44,164 bases of DNA, taken from the NCBI GenBank assembly GCA_964194555.1, contig CAXMMT010000030.1:1-44164 (forward strand), in the 5' to 3' direction. Below, one piece after another: positions 16,098 through 23,844 of the stretch. Position numbers and translations under genes: made by a program. The stretch comes from SZUA-217 sp964194555 (GTDB lineage Bacteria; Actinomycetota; Acidimicrobiia; Spongiisociales; ZC4RG35). Numbering within the stretch: the first letter of the stretch is position 1; each line of letters starts with the position of its first letter. Under the pieces are notes generated by a model. That model was not told the origin of the DNA and searched no databases. It worked only from the letters and a program-made list of their open reading frames with translations.

Positions 16098-17695
16098 CAC
16101 ATGCGAAAAACCCCGAACCGGTCTGTTCCCTCGACCGGCGCGGAGTGAATTGCGGACAAGGCAATGCCAAGGACAGTTCTCGTATCTCGGGGGTCGATCA
16201 GGCCGTCGTCGCGGACACGGGCGGTAGAGAAGAAGGCCTGCTCGGTGCGTTCCATCATCTCCACGAGATCTGCGGAGCGCACCATGTCGGCCTCCTCATC
16301 GAAGTCCTCCTCGCGCGATTCTGCCGACTGACGGGCGACAATGGACATGACTCCTGCCAGTTGCTTCGCGCCCATCACCGCCACTTTGTGATTCGGGTAG
16401 CCGAAGACGAACCGCGGGTCGTAAGCGCGACCCGACATGCCGTAGTTGCCGGCACCGTAGGAGACACCCGCCATGAGGGAGATGTGGGGGACTTCGGAGT
16501 TGGCGACGGCGTTGATCATCTTGGCGCCGTCCTTGATGATCCCCCGCTGCTCGTAATCCTTGCCAACCATGTACCCGGTGGTGTTGTGGATGAAGATGAT
16601 CGGCGTGTCATAACGATTGCACAGTTGGATGAACTCAGTCGACTTCTGAGCCTCCTCGGAGAAGATCACCCCTTGCTGGTTGGCGATGACTCCGACTGGA
16701 TAACCGTGCACCGATCCCCAGCCGTTGAGGATCGAGGTCCCGTAAACAGCCTTGTACTCCTCGAGACGAGAGCCGTCGAGCACCCGATTGAGGATCTCCC
16801 TCATGTCAAAAGGGATTCTCAAGTCGGCAGGAATCACCCCGAGGATCTCGTCAATATCGTGCACCGGGTCATCCGGCGGTTTGGTCGGTCCGTAGCCCTG
16901 CTTGCGCCAGTTGATGTGGTCGACGATGTCGCGTCCCATTCGAATGGCCTCATGTTCGTCGGCAGCGAAATAGTCGGACAGGCCCGAGACCTTGGAGTGC
17001 ATTTCGGCGCCGCCTAGCTCCTCTTCGGTCGACTCCTCTCCCGTTGCCATCTTGACCAGTGGCGGTCCACCCAGAAAGACCCTTGCCTTGTCCTTGACCA
17101 TCACTGAGTAGTCACACATTGCCGGGAAGTAGGCCCCCCCTGCCGTGGAGCTTCCGAAGACAAGCGAGATGGTTGGGATGCCTTTCTTGGAAAGCCGGGT
17201 CAGATTGCGAAACCACTTGCCGCCGACGACGAACACGTCGGCCTGGTCGGGCAGGTCGGCGCCTCCGGACTCCACGAGATTGACCAGGGGAAGCCGGTTC
17301 TCCATGGCGATGTCCATGATGCGGAGCGACTTGGAAAGGGTGTATCGATTGAACACCCCCGCCTGGCTTGTGGGATCGTTGGCGAGAATGGCGCATTCCA
17401 CGCCGTTGATCACACCGATCCCGGTGACGGCGTTGCCGCCGAGCGGTTTGTCGGTGCCCCAAGCTGCGAGTGTCGAGAGCTCCAGGAAAGGGGAATCGCG
17501 ATCGATGAGAAGCTCAATCCGCTCTCTGGCTAGGAGCTTGCCACGATCGCGGTGCCTCTTGATGTACTTCTCGCCCCCACCCTGACGAGCCTTTTCTTGA
17601 AGCTCTTCGAACTCGTGGAGCTTCTTTTCCATGGCGGTCCGGTTGGCCACGTATTCCTCAGAGCGCGTGTCAATGCGAGTTCCCATTACCTGCAT
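16097..17695 (-). CDS. Acyl-CoA carboxylase beta subunit (carboxyltransferase), methylcrotonyl-CoA carboxylase-like
   Basis: A 532-residue carboxyltransferase with two crotonase-like halves. The N-half has 'LVESGGADLPDQADVF' and 'FGSSTAGGAYFPAM', and the C-half has 'FIHNTTGYMVGKDYEQRGIIKDGAKM' split over the acyl-CoA site, then 'SYGAGNYGMSGRAYDP'. The long lysine-rich N-terminus and these signatures are closer to methylcrotonyl/geranyl-type than to propionyl-type subunits, which would place the pair in leucine or isoprenoid breakdown; that assignment is an inference. It is the first gene of a two-gene operon with the alpha subunit (1 bp overlap). A TACGCT -10 box lies 8 nt before ATG 17695. 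Confidence 0.88.
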   Translation of the reverse strand: MQVMGTRIDTRSEEYVANRTAMEKKLHEFEELQEKARQGGGEKYIKRHRDRGKLLARERIELLIDRDSPFLELSTLAAWGTDKPLGGNAVTGIGVINGVECAILANDPTSQAGVFNRYTLSKSLRIMDIAMENRLPLVNLVESGGADLPDQADVFVVGGKWFRNLTRLSKKGIPTISLVFGSSTAGGAYFPAMCDYSVMVKDKARVFLGGPPLVKMATGEESTEEELGGAEMHSKVSGLSDYFAADEHEAIRMGRDIVDHINWRKQGYGPTKPPDDPVHDIDEILGVIPADLRIPFDMREILNRVLDGSRLEEYKAVYGTSILNGWGSVHGYPVGVIANQQGVIFSEEAQKSTEFIQLCNRYDTPIIFIHNTTGYMVGKDYEQRGIIKDGAKMINAVANSEVPHISLMAGVSYGAGNYGMSGRAYDPRFVFGYPNHKVAVMGAKQLAGVMSIVARQSAESREEDFDEEADMVRSADLVEMMERTEQAFFSTARVRDDGLIDPRDTRTVLGIALSAIHSAPVEGTDRFGVFRM

Positions 17696-17703
17696 GGTTG
17701 CGG

Positions 17704-17709
17704 AGCGTA
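17704..17709 (-). promoter_or_regulatory. -10 box TACGCT (minus strand) for the carboxylase operon, leaderless
   Basis: TACGCT on the minus strand is followed by 8 nt and ATG 17695; identical in sequence to the bcp -10 box. Confidence 0.5.
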
Positions 17710-17739
17710 GTTAGACGCGATTACTCGGCAGAGGCCGGG

Positions 17740-18045
17740 TCAGCCGTCGTGTAGAGCGGATTCCTGGTAGGGCTCGATCATGATGCACTCCCCGGGACAT
17801 TCCTCAGCCGACTCGACGACGTCTTCGATCAGCGCATCGGGAACTCGCGCGAGACCTCTCGCGCCGTCCGGCGCCTCTTCGCCGTCGAAGACCACCGTGT
17901 TGCCGAAGAACTTGGCATCTTCCTTGACGACCCAAAGGCCATCGTCGCGGCCCAAGAAAACCTCGGGGCTGATTTCCTCGCAAATCCCGTCACCGGTGCA
18001 GAGGTCCTGATCGATCCAAACCATCAGCTTGGTTGCGTCGGCCAT
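17740..18045 (-). CDS. Small ferredoxin
   Basis: A 101-residue acidic ferredoxin. The N-terminal cysteines are in 'DLCTGDGICEEISPEVF' (CX5C) and the C-terminal ones in 'CPGECIMIEP', the pattern of actinobacterial single-cluster ferredoxins that carry a 3Fe-4S or 4Fe-4S centre and serve cytochromes P450 or other oxidoreductases. A central insertion (about residues 38-70) makes it longer than the usual 63-75 residues. No P450 gene is in the window, so the redox partner is unknown. It stands alone, divergent from the MaoC gene, with a TAAATT -10 box 6 nt before its ATG. Confidence 0.85.
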   Translation of the reverse strand: MADATKLMVWIDQDLCTGDGICEEISPEVFLGRDDGLWVVKEDAKFFGNTVVFDGEEAPDGARGLARVPDALIEDVVESAEECPGECIMIEPYQESALHDG

Positions 18046-18051
18046 CCCACT

Positions 18052-18057
18052 AATTTA
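18052..18057 (-). promoter_or_regulatory. -10 box TAAATT (minus strand) for the ferredoxin gene, leaderless
   Basis: TAAATT on the minus strand, 6 nt spacer, ATG at 18045. Confidence 0.5.
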
Positions 18058-18087
18058 GTTGTTTCGCGGACTCTTCCCAACTCGTGA

Positions 18088-18093
18088 CAGAAT
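18088..18093 (+). promoter_or_regulatory. Possible -10 box CAGAAT for the MaoC gene, leaderless
   Basis: CAGAAT is followed by 7 nt and ATG 18101. Confidence 0.35.
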
Positions 18094-18100
18094 CAGCTGC

Positions 18101-18550
18101 ATGGAACAGATGCTCGAGAGACTTCACGCTCAGGTTGGCGTCGAGATCGGTGTCAGCGAATGGATGGAGATTACCCAGGACAGAGTGGATGCCTTCGCCG
18201 ACGCCACCGATGACCATCAGTTCATCCATGTCGACCCGGAGCGGGCAAGTGGGACGCCGTTCGGCGGAACCATCGCCCATGGTTTTCTGACGCTCTCACT
18301 GACGGTGACCCTTGCTGGTGAGGCCGAGCTCGATGTCGGCGAACCCAAGATGGCGATCAACTACGGGCTTGACAAGGTGCGGTTCCCGGCACCGGTGCCT
18401 GTCGACTCGAGAATCAGGGCTCGGGTTGCGTTGCAGGCGGTGAGCGAGGTGACCGGCGGTATCCAGGTGAACCGGACGGTGACCATGGAGGTGGAGGGCA
18501 CTGAGAAACCGGCGATGGTCGCCGAGACCGTCACCCGGTACTACTACTAG
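18101..18550 (+). CDS. MaoC-like (R)-enoyl-CoA hydratase / dehydratase
   Basis: A 149-residue hot-dog fold hydratase. The hydratase-2 motif is visible as 'FADATDDHQFIHVDPERA' with the catalytic Asp and His, followed by 'TPFGGTIAHGFLTLSL'. Such proteins hydrate 2-enoyl-CoA or take part in acyl-chain metabolism, which fits the surrounding thiolase, CoA-transferase and carboxylase genes. ATG 18101 is chosen over an upstream frame extension because it gives the family's normal start and follows a -10-like box; a third ATG at 18110 is also possible. It lies 3 bp before the hydrolase-cyclase gene, probably co-transcribed. Confidence 0.88.
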   Translation: MEQMLERLHAQVGVEIGVSEWMEITQDRVDAFADATDDHQFIHVDPERASGTPFGGTIAHGFLTLSLTVTLAGEAELDVGEPKMAINYGLDKVRFPAPVPVDSRIRARVALQAVSEVTGGIQVNRTVTMEVEGTEKPAMVAETVTRYYY

Positions 18551-18553
18551 GAA

Positions 18554-19888
18554 ATGTCCATGCCCGAGACCAGATACGCTCGCAGCGGGGACGTCAGCAT
18601 CGCATATCAGATGTTCGGCGCCGGGTCGGTTGACCTCGTCTATGTCCCGGGGTGGGTGTCCAATATCGAGTTGATCTGGGACGACCCACTCTTGTCGAGG
18701 TTTTTCAGGCGACTCGGCTCCTTTGCAAGGGTGATCACATTCGACAAACGTGGTACGGGACTCTCCGATCCAGTCGCAGTCGACAGATTGCCCGATTTCG
18801 AAACTCGGATGGATGATCTGCGCGCCGTGATGGACGCTGCCGGTTTTGAGAGAGCGACGATATTCGGGCATTCCGAGGGAGGAACCCTTTCCATTCTGTT
18901 CGCGGCCACTCATCCCGGGCGTACCGACCGGTTGGTCCTAACCGGTGCTTACGCAAAGCGAATCCGTTCCGAGGACTATCCGTGGGCTCCTACTCGGGAT
19001 GAGCGTCGCGCCACCGCCGAAGAGGTCGAGCGAACCTGGGGTCAGTTGGAGGGTCTGAGAGAAATAGCTCCCAGCCGGGCCGACGATCTTGACTTTCAGA
19101 AGTGGTGGGGGAGGTATCAACGACTCTCGGCAAGTCCGAGTGCAGCAGCTGCTCTCATATCCATGAACTCACAAGCTGATGTTCGTTCGGCACTCGGTTC
19201 GATCACGGCTCCAACGTTGTTGCTCTACAGGGTCGATGACCGAGATGTAAAGGTCCAAGAAGGTAGGTACCTTGCCGAGGAGATCGACGGGGCCAGACTC
19301 ATTGAGCTTCCTGGCGGTGATCATTTGTTCTGGGCCGGCGACGTCGATCAGATGCTCGACGAGATCGAGGAGTTCGTCACTGGCGGAAGGGGATCCCAAG
19401 ATCCGGATCGGCACCTTGTCACCGTGCTGTTCACCGACATTGTGGATTCAACGAAGAATGCAGCGAAGCTGGGCGACTCGGAATGGCGACTTCTCCTGGA
19501 ACGTCACAACCAGATGATCAGGGCCGATCTGGGTCGATGGAATGGTGTTGAGGTCGGGACGACAGGTGACGGATTTCTCGCAACATTCGATGGCCCGGCG
19601 CGAGCCATCAGATGTGCACTGTCGATCTCGACAGAGGTGAACTCGCTTGGACTCGAAACCCGGTGTGGAGTCCACACTGGAATGGTCGAGGTTATCGGAG
19701 ACGACGTCGCCGGCCTCGCTGTTCACATCGGGGCGAGAGTCGGCGCCTTGGCGCATCCCGGGGAGGTATTGGTTTCGAGCACTGTGAAGGACCTCGTGGT
19801 GGGTTCAGGATTCGCGTTTGAGGACCGTGGTCGGCATGAGCTCAAGGGTGTCCCCGAGACATGGCAGGTCTACGCGGCAATCCGTTAG
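18554..19888 (+). CDS. Alpha/beta hydrolase fused to class III adenylate/guanylate cyclase
   Basis: A 444-residue fusion. Residues 5-275 are an alpha/beta hydrolase with the nucleophile S107 in 'GHSEGG', 'FDKRGTGLSD' and a C-terminal 'GGDHLFW' histidine. Residues 286-444 are a class III nucleotide cyclase catalytic domain with metal-binding D295 in 'FTDIVDST' and D339 in 'TTGDGFLATF', then 'GVHTGMVEV' and 'VHIGARV'. The position that often holds the purine-selecting Lys before 'TTGDG' is Gly, so nucleotide choice and activity are uncertain. The hydrolase part presumably senses or processes a small ligand that controls cNMP synthesis. The broken hydrolase at 1533 appears related to its first half. 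Confidence 0.9.
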   Translation: MSMPETRYARSGDVSIAYQMFGAGSVDLVYVPGWVSNIELIWDDPLLSRFFRRLGSFARVITFDKRGTGLSDPVAVDRLPDFETRMDDLRAVMDAAGFERATIFGHSEGGTLSILFAATHPGRTDRLVLTGAYAKRIRSEDYPWAPTRDERRATAEEVERTWGQLEGLREIAPSRADDLDFQKWWGRYQRLSASPSAAAALISMNSQADVRSALGSITAPTLLLYRVDDRDVKVQEGRYLAEEIDGARLIELPGGDHLFWAGDVDQMLDEIEEFVTGGRGSQDPDRHLVTVLFTDIVDSTKNAAKLGDSEWRLLLERHNQMIRADLGRWNGVEVGTTGDGFLATFDGPARAIRCALSISTEVNSLGLETRCGVHTGMVEVIGDDVAGLAVHIGARVGALAHPGEVLVSSTVKDLVVGSGFAFEDRGRHELKGVPETWQVYAAIR

Positions 19889-19889
19889 A

Positions 19890-20588
19890 TCACGAGAGGC
19901 TGCGCCCCCCGCCGACGACCACGACATGGCCGGTGATGTAGGACGAGAGTGGGGTGAGGAGGAACCAGACGACGTTGGCGATCTCTTCCGGTGTGCCCAT
20001 GCGGTCCAGAGGGATGGCCGAAACCATCTTCTGCAGCACGTCTTCGGGTATGGCCATTGCCATCTCCGTCCCGATCAATCCCGGTGCGACCGCATTGACC
20101 CGCACGTGCGGTGCCAGCGAGAGGGCCATTGCTCGCGTCAGACCGACAACTCCGCCCTTGGACATCGAGTAGTTGAACTGTCCGAAGTTGCCGAGGTAGG
20201 CGCGTGAGGCGATGTTCACGATCGAGCCTCCCTCGGCTATCAAGGGCGTCAGGACGGTCGACAGTCGATAGGCGGCGCCAAGGTTCACGTCGAGAACAGC
20301 CTGGAAGCTCTCGTCGGTCATGTTCACGAGTCGCGAGTCGCGAGTAATCCCGGCGTTGTTCACTACTCCGAGGAGTGGTAAACCCGCGGTTTCGACCGCT
20401 TCGCGAACCGAATCGACGCCTTCATCCGAAGTCAGGTCGACCTGAACGCCCACGATGTCCTCGGCGAGTGCGATCTCTGGGGCGAGGTCGACCCCGATGA
20501 CCGTGAACAAAGGATTGGCGGCGAGTCTCTCCGCAATCGCTCGTCCGATCCCGCGGGCCGCTCCGGTGACGACAATCGACCCGTTCAT
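19890..20588 (-). CDS. Short-chain dehydrogenase/reductase (FabG-like)
   Basis: A 232-residue classical SDR. The cofactor motif is 'TGAARGIGRAIAERL', followed by 'NNAGITRDS', the catalytic Ser in 'NIASRAYLG', Tyr and Lys in 'YSMSKGG', and 'ITGHVVVVGGG' at the C-terminus. It probably interconverts a 3-hydroxyacyl and a 3-oxoacyl group (CoA or ACP). It is the last gene of a four-gene run, overlapping the upstream SDR-like gene by 4 bp (ATGA), and ends 1 bp from the convergent cyclase gene. Confidence 0.9.
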   Translation of the reverse strand: MNGSIVVTGAARGIGRAIAERLAANPLFTVIGVDLAPEIALAEDIVGVQVDLTSDEGVDSVREAVETAGLPLLGVVNNAGITRDSRLVNMTDESFQAVLDVNLGAAYRLSTVLTPLIAEGGSIVNIASRAYLGNFGQFNYSMSKGGVVGLTRAMALSLAPHVRVNAVAPGLIGTEMAMAIPEDVLQKMVSAIPLDRMGTPEEIANVVWFLLTPLSSYITGHVVVVGGGRSLS

Positions 20589-20956
20589 GGCAGGGCCTTC
20601 CCGATGTGGGTCGATCCGATCCGAATCAGCTCACCGGTGACCCCTCGGGACTCGAGCATTCGCTCGGCCCACTTCTCAATATCCTTCGGGTCGGCGTCGT
20701 CGTCGTGGGCGATCACGTTCGTAGTCCAGCCTTTTGTCACTCCCTCTAGTGCCGCCGTCCTGGCAGCTGACAGAAGGCCCGAAGCGACCATGGCGTTTCC
20801 GGCGCCTCGGCGACCGAGGAGATCGTCGTGGTGCACCACATACACAAAGGACTCTTCGTCTACGGCGGCGGCCCTGCTCATCCGGAAAGCGCGATCCAGC
20901 TCGGCTCTTATCTCGCTCCAGTCTTCGCCCACTGACTCCGTCCAGTGGATTCTCAC
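20585..20956 (-). CDS. Small SDR-like protein without catalytic motifs, function unknown
   Basis: A 123-residue protein I cannot assign to a named family. Its second half has the look of the C-terminal half of an SDR: 'GAGNAMVASGLLSAARTAALEG' (split motif around residues 56-77) resembles the helix after the active site, 'TNVIAHDDDADP' resembles the vNvIaPG strand, and 'VTGELIRIGS' resembles the final vTGq segment. The N-terminal glycine-rich cofactor motif and the YxxxK pair are absent. It starts with GTG overlapping the CoA-transferase stop (GTGA) and its end overlaps the full SDR start, so it is translationally coupled to both and may be a partner subunit of the SDR. Confidence 0.7.
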   Translation of the reverse strand: MRIHWTESVGEDWSEIRAELDRAFRMSRAAAVDEESFVYVVHHDDLLGRRGAGNAMVASGLLSAARTAALEGVTKGWTTNVIAHDDDADPKDIEKWAERMLESRGVTGELIRIGSTHIGKALP

Positions 20957-22134
20957 GATGCCACCGCGGTGCCTTCCTCGATCATCTTCTCCACTGTGCT
21001 CGGGTCCAATCCGAGCTCACCCAGAATGCCACGAGTGTGCTGGCCGAGTGTGGGCGGCAGAGTTGCCGCGCGAGCGGGGTCACCGTCGACCCTGATCGGC
21101 GACCCGGTGGTTCTGACATGTCCGGCCACAGGATGATCGAACTCGACGAGCATCTCGTTGTGACGGGCCTGGGGGTCGTCGAAAGCCTCTGCCAGGCTGA
21201 GGACCCGACCCACGGGTAAACCCACATCGGTGAGCAGGTCTATCCAATACTCGGCTTCCCGCGTCTTGAAAACCCGGGTCAGCTTGCGTGTGAGGGAGTC
21301 CTGACCTTCCATCCGTGCCTTGTTGGTGGGGAAGTCCTCCAACAGGTCGGGCCGTTCCAGGGCGTCCGCCAGAAGGGCGAAGTGACGATCCGAGACAATC
21401 GCCAGAGTGAACGGACTGTCTGCCGACCCGAAAACCTGGTTCGGGGCGAGGAACGGACTGGCAGTCCCGGTTCGCTCTGGCTGGGTGTGGTTGACGAACC
21501 CGAGAGCATTCCAGCCAGATTGCGCAGCCATCAGCCCGTCACGGAGCGAGACATCGATCCGCCGTCCGGTCCTTGGCTTCTCGGCCAGGGCGGCGGCGAT
21601 CGCCAGAGCGGTGTTGGTTGCTGCCATATAGTCGCCAATGGGAGTGGCGGTCTTACGCGGCCCATCCTTGGCGTCGCCGGTGATGGAGATCATTCCCGAT
21701 TCACCCTGGAAGACGACGTCGATCCCGGAGCGATTGGCGTATGGGCCCGTAGCCCCGAATGCCGACACCACCGCGTAGATGAGGTCTGCGTTGAGCTCGC
21801 GGCATCGGTCCTCCCCGAGTCCGAGACGCTCCATGGCGTCGTGTCGAAGATTGTGGACCAGGACATCTGCCTTCTTGATCAGGTTGTCGAGTACCCGTTT
21901 CGATACCCAATCCTTGGTATCGATCGCCACCGACTCCTTGCCTCTGTTGACCGCCATGAAGAAGGCCGACTCCCCCTTTTGATAGGGGCCGAACTGACGT
22001 CCCAGATCCCCGGCGGGCGGCTCCACTTTGATGACCCTCGCGCCAAGATCGGCTAGCAGCATTCCGGCATACGGAGCGGCTATCAGGTTGCCGAATTCAG
22101 CGACGAGAACGCCTTTTAGCGGTCGATCAGACAC
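20953..22134 (-). CDS. CaiB/BaiF family (class III) CoA-transferase
   Basis: A 393-residue class III CoA-transferase that moves CoA between organic acids. Features are the N-terminal 'LVAEFGNLIAAPYAGMLLADLGARVIKVE' region (seen in pieces), 'ADVLVHNLR', and the catalytic Asp in 'GIDVVFQGESGM', then 'DVSLRDGLMA'. GTG 22134 is preferred because it overlaps the end of the thiolase gene by 8 bp and begins the family's normal N-terminus; the longer frame to 22218 would run deep into the thiolase. The acid substrate is unknown, and the context of thiolase and SDRs suggests a catabolic acyl-CoA. Confidence 0.88.
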   Translation of the reverse strand: MSDRPLKGVLVAEFGNLIAAPYAGMLLADLGARVIKVEPPAGDLGRQFGPYQKGESAFFMAVNRGKESVAIDTKDWVSKRVLDNLIKKADVLVHNLRHDAMERLGLGEDRCRELNADLIYAVVSAFGATGPYANRSGIDVVFQGESGMISITGDAKDGPRKTATPIGDYMAATNTALAIAAALAEKPRTGRRIDVSLRDGLMAAQSGWNALGFVNHTQPERTGTASPFLAPNQVFGSADSPFTLAIVSDRHFALLADALERPDLLEDFPTNKARMEGQDSLTRKLTRVFKTREAEYWIDLLTDVGLPVGRVLSLAEAFDDPQARHNEMLVEFDHPVAGHVRTTGSPIRVDGDPARAATLPPTLGQHTRGILGELGLDPSTVEKMIEEGTAVAS

Positions 22135-23335
22135 GTTCGACGACCATGCTGATTCCCTGTCCCACACCGATGCACATGGTGGCCAGACCGTAACGCCCGC
22201 TGCGTCGGCGCAATTCATGCACGAGTGTCACCACAAGTCGAGCGCCCGAGGCTCCCAACGGATGGCCCATGGCGATTGCCCCACCGTTGACGTTCACCCT
22301 CTCAGGGTCGAGGCCGAGCAATCGGAGGCTGGCCAGGCTTTGGGAGGCAAAAGCTTCGTTGATCTCGACGATATCCAGGTCATCCGTTGTCAGGCCGGCG
22401 CGGGCGAGTGCTTTCTCGGAAGCCGGCACCGGGCCCATTCCCATTGTGTCGGGGTGGACTCCCGCCGCTGCCGACGAGACAATGCGGGCCAGAGGAGTCA
22501 GACCGTGGTTGGTGAGTCCCTTCTCGGATGCCAGCAGCAGTGCCGCTGCACCGTCGTTCATCGGAGACGAGTTACCCGCTGTGACGGTGCCCCCGTCCTT
22601 GAAGACGGGCTGAAGCGCTGCGAGCTTCTCCATAGACGAGTTGGGCCGTGGTCCCTCGTCGTGCTCGATGAGGTTGGTCGTCCGCCGACGATGATCTCCC
22701 GGCGCCTCGATTGGCTCGATCTCGTCGTCGAAACGGCCGGCGGCGATCGCTTCGAGAGCGAGCCGATGACTGCGTAGGGCGAAGACATCCTGGTCTTCTC
22801 TGGTGATGCTGTGCTTGTCGGCGACCACCTCTGCCGTCATCCCCAAGGTGATGGGTGGATACATCTCCTCCATTCGGGAGTTGACGAATCTCCAACCCAG
22901 GACGGTGTCGGCGGTGTCGGGTGCACCGGTCGGAAATCCCCGCTCACCCTTGAGAGTGACGTATGGAGCCCTGCTCATCGATTCGGAGCCGCCGGCGATC
23001 ATCACCTCGCCCCATCCGTCCCTGAGGGCGTGGCCGGCGGAAACGACGGCTTGAAGACCGGATCCGCAGAGTCGATTCACTGTGGCACCTGGAATCTCGA
23101 TTGGAAGGCCGGCGAGCAAGGCTGCCATTCGCGCCACATTGCGGTTGTCCTCCCCGGCCTGGTTGGCAGCGCCCCACAGGATGTCCTCGATGGCCATCGG
23201 GTCGAGATCGGGGTTTCGACCCATGAGACTTGCCACGGCGTTGGCGGCAAGGTCGTCGGGTCTGACAAACGCCAGTTGGCCACCGAGTGTCCCCATCGGG
23301 GTCCGGCATGCGTCAACGATGAAGATGTCAGTCAT
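22127..23335 (-). CDS. Thiolase (acetyl-CoA C-acyltransferase, FadA/PcaF type)
   Basis: A 402-residue degradative-type thiolase. The acylated cysteine is C90 in 'NRLCGSG', the catalytic His lies in 'NGGAIAMGHPLGASGAR' and the second Cys in 'MCIGVGQG'; 'NEAFASQS' is also typical. It cleaves 3-ketoacyl-CoA with CoA to acetyl-CoA and a shortened acyl-CoA. It is the first gene of the overlapping operon thiolase, CoA-transferase, SDR-like, SDR. The close relation to PcaF/ketoadipyl-type thiolases is an impression from the motif set, not a proof of substrate. Confidence 0.92.
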   Translation of the reverse strand: MTDIFIVDACRTPMGTLGGQLAFVRPDDLAANAVASLMGRNPDLDPMAIEDILWGAANQAGEDNRNVARMAALLAGLPIEIPGATVNRLCGSGLQAVVSAGHALRDGWGEVMIAGGSESMSRAPYVTLKGERGFPTGAPDTADTVLGWRFVNSRMEEMYPPITLGMTAEVVADKHSITREDQDVFALRSHRLALEAIAAGRFDDEIEPIEAPGDHRRRTTNLIEHDEGPRPNSSMEKLAALQPVFKDGGTVTAGNSSPMNDGAAALLLASEKGLTNHGLTPLARIVSSAAAGVHPDTMGMGPVPASEKALARAGLTTDDLDIVEINEAFASQSLASLRLLGLDPERVNVNGGAIAMGHPLGASGARLVVTLVHELRRRSGRYGLATMCIGVGQGISMVVERV

Positions 23336-23544
23336 GTGACGTCAATCTTGGTCGATCGAGAAGACCGGTGGGGCGATCCTCTTCTTCTACAGAGGCGCAT
23401 CCTCTCAGTCGCCCTCAGGCTCGTCACCGAAACCTTCTGGAATCATCCGATTCTCGGGATATGATTTGGCTAGCTGATTGCGTGCTCCTCGATGGAGGTT
23501 CCCGCGGCTGCCCGGTGGGCTGGGTGACTGAAGGAGGAACGAGG
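23336..23544. other. Intergenic region between divergent genes with a probable promoter
   Basis: No gene is seen. A good -10 box TATGAT occurs at about 23459-23464 reading right, about 80 nt before the next start, giving that gene an untranslated leader that ends in a strong ribosome site. An in-frame upstream extension to 23368 exists but is not protein-like. Confidence 0.4.
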
Positions 23545-23769
23545 ATGACTCGAAGACAGGTCGGTCTGGTGGTTGGCAAGGATTTCAAACCGCCTGCTGG
23601 GGAAAAACACCGGGACTGGTGCTATCTGGTTGTCGACATCTCCGATGGCGAGTTGGTCTCCGTTCGTATTGACAGAAGCCAGGTCGATAAAGCGGTGTTG
23701 GGTGACCGGGTGGTGTTCAAACAACCACGTCGGTCCGACAAGCCGGTGCACTGGGTGAGACGTCTCTGA
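23545..23769 (+). CDS. Small basic protein of unknown function
   Basis: A 74-residue protein that I do not recognise. The start is chosen at ATG 23545 because AAGGAGG stands 9-14 nt upstream, one of the strongest Shine-Dalgarno sites in the window. The sequence has a conserved-looking centre 'HRDWCYLVVDISDGE' with one Cys and two Trp, and ends in basic residues ('KQPRRSDKPVHWVRRL'). It has no signal peptide or membrane segment. It is followed by a perfect hairpin and looks like a single-gene transcription unit. The use of a leader and strong ribosome site, unlike the leaderless neighbours, suggests high or regulated expression. Confidence 0.6.
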   Translation: MTRRQVGLVVGKDFKPPAGEKHRDWCYLVVDISDGELVSVRIDRSQVDKAVLGDRVVFKQPRRSDKPVHWVRRL

Positions 23770-23789
23770 CCAGGCCCTCCTCCAAAAGA

Positions 23790-23822
23790 GAACGCCGGAG
23801 GCCGTCCCAGTCTCCGGCGTTC
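23790..23822. terminator. Perfect 11 bp hairpin, terminator-like
   Basis: GAACGCCGGAG at 23790-23800 pairs with CTCCGGCGTTC at 23812-23822 around an 11-nt loop. There is no T-run, so it may act as a bidirectional, factor-assisted terminator between the convergent genes ending at 23769 and 23845. Confidence 0.65.
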
Positions 23823-23844
23823 GTTGCTGGTTTGGGTGTCAGGC

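Noticed and set aside
15974..17017. 347-codon plus-strand frame within the carboxylase beta gene
   Set aside because: Antisense shadow with no family features.
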